From positions 124,001 through 188,000 of the forward strand of contig JAJRQF010000035.1 of NCBI GenBank assembly GCA_024280375.1: DNA of 64,000 bases, written 5' to 3'. Position numbers and translations under genes: made by a program. Shown one piece after another: positions 18,194 through 26,480 of this stretch; position 1 is the stretch's first letter, and every line of letters begins with the position of its first letter. Under the pieces are notes generated by a model, which searched no databases, was not told the origin of the DNA, and was given only the letters and a program-made list of their open reading frames with translations. The DNA comes from Alphaproteobacteria bacterium. GTDB taxonomy: Bacteria; Pseudomonadota; Alphaproteobacteria; Rhizobiales; Rhizobiaceae.

Positions 18194-19242
18194 TTACCCC
18201 ATTTAATTTTGTATTTGCTCAACATAACACTGACCAAAATTGCCAATACCGACATACCAACAATGACATCCGCAATATAAGTGGGAATATTTACTGCCCG
18301 GCTCATGGCATCCGATCCCACATAAATACCGGAAAGAAACAGGGCTGCAGGAATAATCGCCAGCGGGTGCAATTGTGCCAGCATGGCAACCGCAATGCCG
18401 GTATAGCCAAATCCGGGCGATAGATCGAGCGTAAGGTAGCCTTTTAATCCGGCAACTTCGCTCACACCCGCAAGGCCTGCAAGGCCACCACTGATCATTG
18501 CCGTTCTGATGATCGTCGTGTTGATGCTGATGCCTGAAAATGCTGCCGCCGATGCGTTTAGCCCGACCGCCTTTATTTCATAACCCCAAACGGTAAACCT
18601 CATAAAGGCCCAAACCAGAATGGCGGCAATGATAGCAAAAACGAATCCGTAATGCAGGCGGCCCTTTGCCAGCATTGCCGGGATTACGCCCTCATCGATA
18701 ATCGAAGCCGCCTGTGGCCAGCCCATCGCCATTGGGTCTTTCCACGGCCCTTCAATCAAAAAGCTGACAAACAGCAGAATAACAAAATTGAGCAGTAGAG
18801 TTGTGACAACCTCATCCACCTTCAAATGAGTTTTCAACAATACCGGAACAATCAAAATTAACCCTCCGGCAACTGCTCCGACCAGCATTAAAAATGGAAC
18901 CATTAGCATAGGCGGCAAGGTGATCATTCCGGTTCCGAAATATGTCACAGCCAATGCGCCACAGTACAATTGGCCCTCGGCACCGATATTGTAAAATTTG
19001 GATTTAAAGGCCACGGCAATCGCCAATCCGGTAAACATCAGCGGAATGGAACGGGTCAGGGTTTCGGTCAATGCAAATCGCGAGCCGACGGCACCTTTCA
19101 CCATGGAAGCCCATGCTTCGAGCACAGGTGCACCGGCCCAGACAATCAATATGGAGCAGATTGCCATGGTCGCCAATACAGCACTTATGGGTGCAAATGC
19201 AGCGCGAGCAACTGAAACATTGGCTCTTGGTTCAATTTGCAT
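18190..19242 (-). CDS. Nucleoside-type ABC transporter permease 1
   Basis: A 350-residue BPD_transp_2 membrane protein (YufP/NupB-like). FKSKFYNIGAEGQLYCGALAV is the hallmark first conserved block, and WGYEIKAVGLNASAAAFSGI is the cytoplasmic loop that contacts the ATPase. It overlaps the ATPase gene by 11 bp and the next permease by 4 bp. It forms the heterodimeric channel with the gene at 17243. Confidence 0.9.
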   Translation of the reverse strand: MQIEPRANVSVARAAFAPISAVLATMAICSILIVWAGAPVLEAWASMVKGAVGSRFALTETLTRSIPLMFTGLAIAVAFKSKFYNIGAEGQLYCGALAVTYFGTGMITLPPMLMVPFLMLVGAVAGGLILIVPVLLKTHLKVDEVVTTLLLNFVILLFVSFLIEGPWKDPMAMGWPQAASIIDEGVIPAMLAKGRLHYGFVFAIIAAILVWAFMRFTVWGYEIKAVGLNASAAAFSGISINTTIIRTAMISGGLAGLAGVSEVAGLKGYLTLDLSPGFGYTGIAVAMLAQLHPLAIIPAALFLSGIYVGSDAMSRAVNIPTYIADVIVGMSVLAILVSVMLSKYKIKWGK

Positions 19243-20794
19243 GGGTGCCCCCCATTTCTACCGCAGCAGTTTGAAGTGTACCTTCGGGCAGGCTTTCCTG
19301 TCCGGCCATCATAAGGCCGATTTCAGCAATTGTTTTTGAGCCGTTTGTAAAAATCGGGCTTAGTTTCCCATGATACATAACTGCTATTTTATCGCTTAGG
19401 GCCATAAGTTCATCAAGGTCTTCAGAAATCAGTAATATGCCAACACCGCGATCACGCGCTTCAAGCAACTGGGTTTGTACATAGGCAATGGCACCTTCAT
19501 CCAGACCGCGAACCGGTTGATTGGCTAAAATAAACGACGGATTAGGCGATAAAGCTCGAGCAAGAATGAGCTTCTGGATATTACCGCCAGACAGAAGTTT
19601 GGTTTCTGCCAGCGGGCCTTTGCAGCGAATATCATATTTCTCAATCAGGTCTTCGGCACGCTTTTTGGCCTTTGACTTGTCGAGAATAATGCCGAATTTG
19701 GAGGTGGTCTTAGAGCGCAGATCTTCGCTGATCAGGTTTTCCCAAATCTGCATATCACCCACGACCCCAGATTTATGGCGATCTTCAGGTATGCGCCCGA
19801 CACCGCGTGAAAGCATGTCGCGGGCCGAGATGGATTTAAGGTTTTCACCAAGCAGCTCAATGCTGCCGCTTTCGTGTTGGCAAAGACCGGATAAAAGGTC
19901 CGCGAGTTCGGCTTGCCCGTTGCCTGAAACGCCAGCGATGCCAACTATTTCGTGGGCATTAATTGTAAGGTTTATACTTTGCAGATTGCTGCTGGTTGCG
20001 GCACCCTTGGTGGAAACATTCTCCAGTTTTAGCACCGCTTTTCCGTGCTTTATCGAACGAGGCGTTGGACGGGTTACTTTTTCGCCGACCATCATTTCTG
20101 CCAATAGGCTCTTGTCGGCATTGCCGGTTTTTACTTCGCCAACGATTGCCCCGCGGCGTAATACGGCAACGCGGTTGGAGATAGCTAGAATTTCATGCAG
20201 CTTGTGCGAAATGAATATGATCGCAAGGCCTTTGGCGGTCAGGCTCCGCAGGGTCTCGAATAAATCATAGGCTTCCTGAGGCGTCAAAACGGCCGTCGGT
20301 TCATCCAAAATAAGAACGCGCGCATCGCGGTAAAGTGCTTTCAATATTTCGACGCGCTGCCGCTCCCCCACCGAAAGGTCAGCGACTTCCGCATCCGGAT
20401 TGACCACCAATCCAAACTCGTTCGACATCTGTGTCAGTTTTTGCCGGGCAGCTTTGCTGTTTTGTCGCCAGGACCATAAAGGCTCAGTTCCAAGCGTGAT
20501 GTTTTCCAGAACAGTCAGATTGTCAGCCAAGGTAAAATGCTGGTGTACCATACCAATTCCGGCGGAAATTGCCGCCTCTGTAGAGCCGGGTAACAAGGGG
20601 GTGCCGTCAATTTCAATAGACCCCTCATCGGCCCGATAATGGCCAAAAAGGATATTCATCAATGTAGTTTTTCCGGCGCCATTTTCACCCAAAAGGGCTA
20701 AAACCTCGCCTCGTGCCAATGACAGATCAATGCTGTCATTGGCAGTAAGCGAACCAAATCGCTTGGTAATGTTTTTTAGTTGCAGAACGGGCAT
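19232..20794 (-). CDS. Nucleoside-type ABC transporter ATP-binding protein (tandem NBDs)
   Basis: A 520-residue protein with two nucleotide-binding domains. The first has a normal Walker A (GENGAGKTT, about residues 36-44), LSVGERQR signature and ILDEPTAVLTP Walker B. The second has a modified Walker A (GVSGNGQAE), LSGGNIQK and ILANQPVRGLD in place of Walker B, the usual asymmetry of this family, so only one site is probably hydrolytic. It powers import with the two following permeases. Confidence 0.93.
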   Translation of the reverse strand: MPVLQLKNITKRFGSLTANDSIDLSLARGEVLALLGENGAGKTTLMNILFGHYRADEGSIEIDGTPLLPGSTEAAISAGIGMVHQHFTLADNLTVLENITLGTEPLWSWRQNSKAARQKLTQMSNEFGLVVNPDAEVADLSVGERQRVEILKALYRDARVLILDEPTAVLTPQEAYDLFETLRSLTAKGLAIIFISHKLHEILAISNRVAVLRRGAIVGEVKTGNADKSLLAEMMVGEKVTRPTPRSIKHGKAVLKLENVSTKGAATSSNLQSINLTINAHEIVGIAGVSGNGQAELADLLSGLCQHESGSIELLGENLKSISARDMLSRGVGRIPEDRHKSGVVGDMQIWENLISEDLRSKTTSKFGIILDKSKAKKRAEDLIEKYDIRCKGPLAETKLLSGGNIQKLILARALSPNPSFILANQPVRGLDEGAIAYVQTQLLEARDRGVGILLISEDLDELMALSDKIAVMYHGKLSPIFTNGSKTIAEIGLMMAGQESLPEGTLQTAAVEMGGTHAN

Positions 20795-20833
20795 CGTTCA
20801 GCGTTCCCATCAATGGGGCCTTCGTCCGCCAAA

Positions 20834-21865
20834 TTAATAGGTGGATTTAGGCTCGTTGTCATTGATGTTAACAACAAACTTACCGGATAGAATATCGGCT
20901 TTTACAGCTTCCACTTTGGTTTTAGCCTCGGCCGGAATTTTATCTTCAAACTCATAATAAGGCGCAAGGCTTGCGCCGCCCTTTTGCATCATGGTCCATT
21001 CTTTGTAATCAGCTGCTTTAAATGCACCGGCTTTAACCTCAGCAATTGCATTGGCAATCGCCGCATCCATGCTCCAAAGCGCAGAGGTTACCACAACGTC
21101 TGTGCCATTTTCTTCCTTGTTCATGTCATTGACATTACCAAAGGCGAGAATGCTCTTTTCACGCGCCGCATCAACAACACCGGCACGTTCCGCGTATAGA
21201 ATATCAACACCGGCCTCGACCTGCGCAAATGCAGCTTCCTTGGCCTTTGGCGGATCATACCATGAGCCAATAAAGTTCACCTTGAACTGCACATCTGGAT
21301 TGACCGATTTTGCCCCATCCTGAAATGCATGAAACAGGCGATTGACCTCGCCAATTGGATAGCCGCCTACCATGCCAATTTTATTGGTTTTGGTCATCGA
21401 ACCGGCAATAATGCCCATCAAATAACAAGGCTCATGAATATAGTTATCAAATACTGCAAAGTTTGAACCATGCGGTTTGAAAGGGTCGCCCATCAGGAAT
21501 GATACTTCCGGGTACTCGTCCGCTACTTTTCTGGCCTCTTTCGAAATCCCAAATGCTTCGCCAACGATGAGTTTGACACCGCTTTCTGCATATTCCCGCA
21601 GAACCCGTATATAGTCGGTATTGGCAACTTTTTCCGAGAAAACATATTCAATCTCGCCGGCATCCTGCGACTTTACCAAAGCCTGATGCAGGCGGGCATC
21701 CCATTTTTGCTGAATAGGCTGAGTGTAAATTCCGGCAACCTTGATTTTCCCGCTGTGGGAAGCAGAAAAAGCTGCCCCAGCCCCAAGTCCAGTCCCAAGT
21801 CCAAGTGCCGCGATACCTGCACCGGTTAGCTGGGTAAATCGTCTTCTGTTTAGCTTAAGCGTCAT
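20834..21865 (-). CDS. BMP-family substrate-binding lipoprotein-like periplasmic protein (Tat signal)
   Basis: A 343-residue periplasmic binding protein of the Bmp/PnrA (Med) family, which bind nucleosides. The N-terminus has a twin-arginine signal (NRRRFTQLTGAGIAALGLG) and an AFSAS-type cleavage region, with no lipobox cysteine, so export is probably through Tat and the protein is soluble. Conserved blocks are VAGIYTQPIQQKWDARLHQ, IVGEAFG, GMVGGYPIGEVNRLFHAF and NFIGSWYDPPKAKEAA. GGGAGAG precedes the start. First gene of the transporter operon; a TTGACA at 21924-21919 with no clear -10 may be its -35. Confidence 0.92.
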   Translation of the reverse strand: MTLKLNRRRFTQLTGAGIAALGLGTGLGAGAAFSASHSGKIKVAGIYTQPIQQKWDARLHQALVKSQDAGEIEYVFSEKVANTDYIRVLREYAESGVKLIVGEAFGISKEARKVADEYPEVSFLMGDPFKPHGSNFAVFDNYIHEPCYLMGIIAGSMTKTNKIGMVGGYPIGEVNRLFHAFQDGAKSVNPDVQFKVNFIGSWYDPPKAKEAAFAQVEAGVDILYAERAGVVDAAREKSILAFGNVNDMNKEENGTDVVVTSALWSMDAAIANAIAEVKAGAFKAADYKEWTMMQKGGASLAPYYEFEDKIPAEAKTKVEAVKADILSGKFVVNINDNEPKSTY

Positions 21866-21937
21866 GATTTCTCTCCCTGAGTAAATTTTTTTACCAATTG
21901 ATCAAATTTATTATTCATTGTCAATCCAGCCTGTAGA

Positions 21938-22786
21938 CTATCCGTCGCCATCCAGCAGATTGCCAATACCGCCAAGAAGCGAGCCTTCGCCCACATGGCG
22001 GCCGCCACCTTGAGGTGCTGCTGCAAATATTCGACCGGCAAGTCGTGAAAATGGCAGACTTTGTATCCACACACGGCCCGGGCCGCGCAGTTTTGCAAAG
22101 AACACGCCCTCGCCACCAAATATCATTGATTTGATTGATCCTGCTCTTACCACATCAAAGTCGATATCGCCGGTATAGGCGGCAACACAACCAGTATCGA
22201 CATGCAGTTCTTCTCCCGGCGCTAAATCGCGTTGCAGGGTGGTTCCGCCGACGTGAACAAATACCCATCCATCGCCTTCAAGCTTTTGCATAATAAAGCC
22301 TTCACCGCCAAAAAGTCCGGTCATAATGCGCTTTTGAAACTCTATTCCGAGCGAAACACCACGGGCCGCGCACAAAAATGCATCTTTTTGACAGATCAAA
22401 CGGCCTTGAACTTCATCCAGTTTAATTGCCAGAATATGGCCCGGATAGGGGGACGCAAACCCGACACGAGCTTTGCCTTCGCCCTCGTGGGTAAATACGG
22501 TGGTAAACAGGCTTTCACCGGTAACCAGTCTTTTGCCAGCACCAACAAGCTTGTCAAACAGGCCCGATGACTGGCCGGAACCATCGCCAAATGCAGTTTC
22601 CATTTTGATTTTGGGGTGCTTGAACATCATCGAACCGGCTTCGGCAACAGCAGATTCGCCAGGGTCGAGTTCAATCTCGACAAACTGCATTTCTACGCCC
22701 TTGATTTCAAAATCAATGTCATCAGAAACTTGCGCACTTTTTGTGTGGCGGACGGAAGGTATTTTGGGAACAGATCCAAATGGCAT
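21938..22786 (-). CDS. AIM24/TIGR00266-family protein
   Basis: A 282-residue protein of the AIM24-like (TIGR00266) family, a beta-rich fold whose bacterial members have no settled function. Family features are MQFVEIELDPGESAVAEAGSM near the start, the repeated GEGFIMQKLEGDG and GEGVFFAKLRGPG elements, and the Gly-rich C-terminus. AGAGG lies eight bases before the ATG at 22786; the frame to 22921 is upstream noise. It is next to the BMP gene with a 72-bp gap and is probably separate from it in function. Confidence 0.82.
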   Translation of the reverse strand: MPFGSVPKIPSVRHTKSAQVSDDIDFEIKGVEMQFVEIELDPGESAVAEAGSMMFKHPKIKMETAFGDGSGQSSGLFDKLVGAGKRLVTGESLFTTVFTHEGEGKARVGFASPYPGHILAIKLDEVQGRLICQKDAFLCAARGVSLGIEFQKRIMTGLFGGEGFIMQKLEGDGWVFVHVGGTTLQRDLAPGEELHVDTGCVAAYTGDIDFDVVRAGSIKSMIFGGEGVFFAKLRGPGRVWIQSLPFSRLAGRIFAAAPQGGGRHVGEGSLLGGIGNLLDGDG

Positions 22787-22979
22787 TGTGGGGCCTCTTA
22801 CTTGGTGAATATTATTGTGGGTTTGGTGATTGAATCCGATTAATTTAAGACGATTTTTGTAATGATTCAATTCTTTATTAAGATATTGATTTATTGTGAT
22901 TTTGTTAACATTAAACCTCAAACAATTTTCAAGATAGAGTTGTTATATTGTTTGGCATAGCCTGTTAACAACTTGAATT

Positions 22980-25478
22980 GTGAATATGCAATATTCCAGC
23001 AAAACAGTCGGTCCTGAACAAGATGTGATCGCAAATAAGCATCTAGCAAAAGCCTTGGAAGCGGCAGAATTCCCAAACGGGTCAACTGCCCCAATTGCGG
23101 GAAAGGCCTCGCTAACTGATGGTCCTTCGGCTGGATTGGAGAAGTTGCGGCGCAAAAAGCGGGACGAAGCGAGCGTTGAATTTATTGGTGGATTTGCCAA
23201 AAGGCAATCGTTTGAAGGCCAATACCATCTGTTCGAAATAGCCGTATTTGGTGCTGTGTTTGCCACAATAATTTATTTGCAATTATTGGCAATACTGTCC
23301 GGTTTTAGCTCCGCATGGGTTATGCCGGTAACTGTGGTTGCCATGGTTTCTTCGCTTTCTTTTGCAGCCTTCAGGCTCATTCGAGTTCAAAACCAGGCAT
23401 TGAAAGAAAAGACCGAGATATTGGCAAACAGGCTGGAAAGCATTGAGGACCAATCCTGGGAAATCAGAGAAAGTGAAGAGCGTTACCGCAGTCTTGCCGA
23501 AGCGTTTGGCGATCTGGTTGTTCACCGCGACCTTCAAGGAAATGTACTGTTTGCCAATGAAGCATTCCGGCGGAATTTCGGTGATATGACAGATCAAAGC
23601 CTCAGTCTCGAGGCGCGCCGGTTCCAGCTTGACCCTCTGTCGGGCAGTGATCCAGGGCCAATGGAGTTCGAGAAATCTGAACCGCAAGCGCGTGATATTC
23701 ATTTGGGCACCTTGCAAGGGCCACGCTGGTTTTCCTGGCTGGATATTGCAATTCGTGACGAAGTGACGGGCATGTCGGCTATTGTTTCCGTGGCCCGCGA
23801 AATTACCGACCGAAAAGAAACCGAGGCCATTCTTTTGGATGCAAAGAAACGGGCTGAAAGTGCAAGCCGGGCAAAAAGTCGCTTTCTGGCAACTGTGAGC
23901 CATGAGATAAGAACGCCGCTTAACGGTATTCTGGGTATGGCAAATTTGTTAACTGATACCAGGCTTTCTCCCACCCAAAATGCCTATGTCGAGGCGGTTA
24001 AAACATCCGGTAAATCACTATTCTCGCTGGTCGAAGACATTCTCGATATTGCAAAGATTGAGGCTGAAAAGCTGGTATTGCGACCGGAAAAAACATCCAT
24101 CCATTCGTTAGTGGAAGATGTTGTTGAGTTGCTTGCAAATGCTTCCCATTCAAAGGGATTGGAGATTGTTTCCTATGTGGCGGCAGATGTTCCAGATACG
24201 GTATTGGTCGATAGAAATCGCCTGCGTCAGGTTATTTTAAACATCGTCAATAATGCGGTTAAATTCACCACTGAGGGAGGCGTTCTGGTCGAGGTCACAA
24301 ATGTGCAGGCTTGTTCCAGCGAAAACACGGTGCGATTAAAATTTCTCATTCAGGATACCGGGCAGGGCCTTGCTGAGGAAGATCGGAAGAAAATTTTTGG
24401 GGAATTCGAGCAGGTTGATACTGCCCGCAACAGGCATCACAACGGGGCGGGTTTGGGCCTTGCCATTTCACAACGTATAATTGGCAAAATGGGTGGCAAA
24501 ATTCATGTGGAAAGTGAGTTGGGTGAAGGATCGCAGTTTTCATTTGAGCTTGAAATTCCAATTGCCGGAGCCGTGACAAAAACGCAGAAAGCGGCAAAAT
24601 TGAAGTTTGAGAGCATCTTGCTTATTGCGCCGGATGGTTTTGAGCGAAAAGTTTCGGCAAATCATATTCGCGACAATGGTGGCAAGGTCGTGCTCTGTGC
24701 CTCTGAAAAGGAGGCCGTTGCAGCAATCTCTAAATCGGTTAAAGACGTTAGGCCGGTGGATATGGTTATTGCTGACTGCCGCTTACCATTAGATGTACCG
24801 GCATTTATCGAGCAGTTGCGCGGTTTGACGAAACATCCTTTTAAGGCGGTTGTCACGATTGATCCTGTAAATCGGTCATCTGTGGAAGAAATGCTGGAGC
24901 ATGGCATAGATGGTTGGCTCATACGGCCCATTCGAGCCAGGTCGATTGAAGAGAGTTTGGTTGGCCGCGAACCATCGCTCAAAACGCTGCAAAAAAGCAT
25001 CGAGGATGAAAAACCATCGAAGACCTCTGCTCTTAGCACTGACACCGCATTGAATATCCTGCTGGCCGATGACAATAAAATAAATCAGCTTTTGGCAAAT
25101 GCTCTTTTGGAGCGTTCTGGCCATTCATCTACCGTGGTTGATGATGGGCGCTCTGCGGTTGATGCTTTTGAGCAATCGCTTTCAGCCAATAGCAATAGTT
25201 TTGATCTGATTTTGATGGACCTGCATATGCCGGATATGGATGGGATTGAGGCAATCGGAAAAATCCGGGCCATCGAAGCATCAAAGGGGTTATTGGAAAC
25301 ACCAATTCTTGTATTAAGTGCTGACGAGCAGGACGAAGTGCGCATTGCCGCCAAAGAGGTGGGAGCCAATGGGTTTGTGTCAAAACCCATTGATGCCGAG
25401 CAACTTGGCAACGCGGTCCGGCTGGCAATTGGTGAAAATGAGCCTGACGAGCCGAGTATTTGTGATAAAGCGTCATAA
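22980..25478 (+). CDS. Hybrid sensor histidine kinase with two receiver domains
   Basis: An 832-residue membrane kinase. Two hydrophobic segments lie at about 86-105 and 113-133, then a PAS-like domain (165-280), HisKA with phospho-acceptor His308 (SHEIRTPLNG), and HATPase with N-box NIVNNAVKF, DTGQGLA (Asp459) and GAGLGLA. Two receivers follow. The first (545-660) keeps an aspartate (Asp599) but has APD instead of an acidic pair and Arg649 for the conserved Lys, so it may be a pseudo-receiver. The second (692-815) is normal: Asp697/698, Asp747 and Lys802. No partner regulator is adjacent. Output is unknown; the protein lies next to olsB. A 2-codon-shorter start is possible. Confidence 0.9.
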   Translation: MNMQYSSKTVGPEQDVIANKHLAKALEAAEFPNGSTAPIAGKASLTDGPSAGLEKLRRKKRDEASVEFIGGFAKRQSFEGQYHLFEIAVFGAVFATIIYLQLLAILSGFSSAWVMPVTVVAMVSSLSFAAFRLIRVQNQALKEKTEILANRLESIEDQSWEIRESEERYRSLAEAFGDLVVHRDLQGNVLFANEAFRRNFGDMTDQSLSLEARRFQLDPLSGSDPGPMEFEKSEPQARDIHLGTLQGPRWFSWLDIAIRDEVTGMSAIVSVAREITDRKETEAILLDAKKRAESASRAKSRFLATVSHEIRTPLNGILGMANLLTDTRLSPTQNAYVEAVKTSGKSLFSLVEDILDIAKIEAEKLVLRPEKTSIHSLVEDVVELLANASHSKGLEIVSYVAADVPDTVLVDRNRLRQVILNIVNNAVKFTTEGGVLVEVTNVQACSSENTVRLKFLIQDTGQGLAEEDRKKIFGEFEQVDTARNRHHNGAGLGLAISQRIIGKMGGKIHVESELGEGSQFSFELEIPIAGAVTKTQKAAKLKFESILLIAPDGFERKVSANHIRDNGGKVVLCASEKEAVAAISKSVKDVRPVDMVIADCRLPLDVPAFIEQLRGLTKHPFKAVVTIDPVNRSSVEEMLEHGIDGWLIRPIRARSIEESLVGREPSLKTLQKSIEDEKPSKTSALSTDTALNILLADDNKINQLLANALLERSGHSSTVVDDGRSAVDAFEQSLSANSNSFDLILMDLHMPDMDGIEAIGKIRAIEASKGLLETPILVLSADEQDEVRIAAKEVGANGFVSKPIDAEQLGNAVRLAIGENEPDEPSICDKAS

Positions 25479-25583
25479 GTTTGTTGATTAGACGGGTTAT
25501 AAGACCCACATTCTAGCTTGAAATGGTTTATGCTCGTTGCCAATAAAACCATGTTTTTCGATCAAACAGATTTGGAGTGCGGC

Positions 25584-26480
25584 ATGCCGCAAAGTGCAAT
25601 TCAACCATCATTATATCGGTGGATGCAGGATTCCAGCGCAGCCCTGTTAAAAAATTTGAGGACCCCCAAACGGCTGGCCCAGTCAAATAGCCATGTGCCC
25701 GTATTGGGCTCGCTCAATTCACTGGAAACCCGTCTGGCAAAAACGAGCAATGAAATTGCTCTGGCTCAAACTTTACGGTATCAGGTTTTTTTTCGCGAAA
25801 TGGCTGCCAAAGGCAATGCGCTGGCGCAAATAACTGGTCGGGACAAAGATCGCTATGACAAAATTTGCGACCACCTGTTGGTTTTTGATCGCTCAAAACA
25901 CAGGTCCGAAAATGTGATCGCGACCTATCGGTTTTTACGTCAGGAAATTGCTGAAAAAAATAACGGGTTCTATTCCGCATCCGAATTTAATCTCAAACCT
26001 TTGCTTAAACGACATTCTCAATTAAATTTTCTGGAATTGGGGCGTTCATGCGTGTTGCCTGCCTATCGCGACAAGCGAACAATTGAGCTGCTTTGGCAGG
26101 GGGCTTGGTCCTATATCAAGCGGCATAGAATTGAAGTGATGATAGGATGCGCATCATTCCAGGGGACTGATCCTGAAAAGCTAGCCTTGCCGCTTTCCTA
26201 TTTGTTTCATACAGCAAGAGCGCCGCATGGCTGGCGGGTCGGTGCCGCCCATCAGCGTGGTTCTGAAATGAACCGGATGGCCAAAGCAGAAATTGACGTA
26301 AAAGAGGCCATGCAGGCGCTGCCACCGCTCATCCGGGCTTATATCCGCCTTGGTGCATGGGTGGGTGATGAGGCCGTGGTCGACCATCAGTTCGGCACCA
26401 CCGATGTATTTATTATAATGCCGATAGCCAATATCAAACAGCGATATGTGGACTATTACGACGCTAAATTGGCCAATTAG
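25584..26480 (+). CDS. olsB: L-ornithine N-alpha-acyltransferase (ornithine lipid synthesis)
   Basis: A 298-residue GNAT-fold protein of the OlsB family, which transfers a 3-hydroxyacyl group from ACP to ornithine to give lyso-ornithine lipid, a phosphorus-free membrane lipid. Family blocks are AQTLRYQVFF near residue 65, NVIATYRFLR, FLELGRSCVLPAYRDKRTIELLW and IEVMIGCASFQGTDPE. The ATG at 25584 has GGAG seven bases upstream; the longer frame from 25518 is not supported. Its stop codon overlaps the maeB stop by 4 bp, tail to tail. No olsA acyltransferase is seen next to it. Confidence 0.86.
   Translation: MPQSAIQPSLYRWMQDSSAALLKNLRTPKRLAQSNSHVPVLGSLNSLETRLAKTSNEIALAQTLRYQVFFREMAAKGNALAQITGRDKDRYDKICDHLLVFDRSKHRSENVIATYRFLRQEIAEKNNGFYSASEFNLKPLLKRHSQLNFLELGRSCVLPAYRDKRTIELLWQGAWSYIKRHRIEVMIGCASFQGTDPEKLALPLSYLFHTARAPHGWRVGAAHQRGSEMNRMAKAEIDVKEAMQALPPLIRAYIRLGAWVGDEAVVDHQFGTTDVFIIMPIANIKQRYVDYYDAKLAN

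Noticed and set aside
14751-21865. Riboflavin or sugar BMP-type importer
   Set aside because: BMP-type binding protein with tandem NBD could also bind other ligands, but linkage to a cytosine-deaminase-like enzyme favours a nucleobase or nucleoside.
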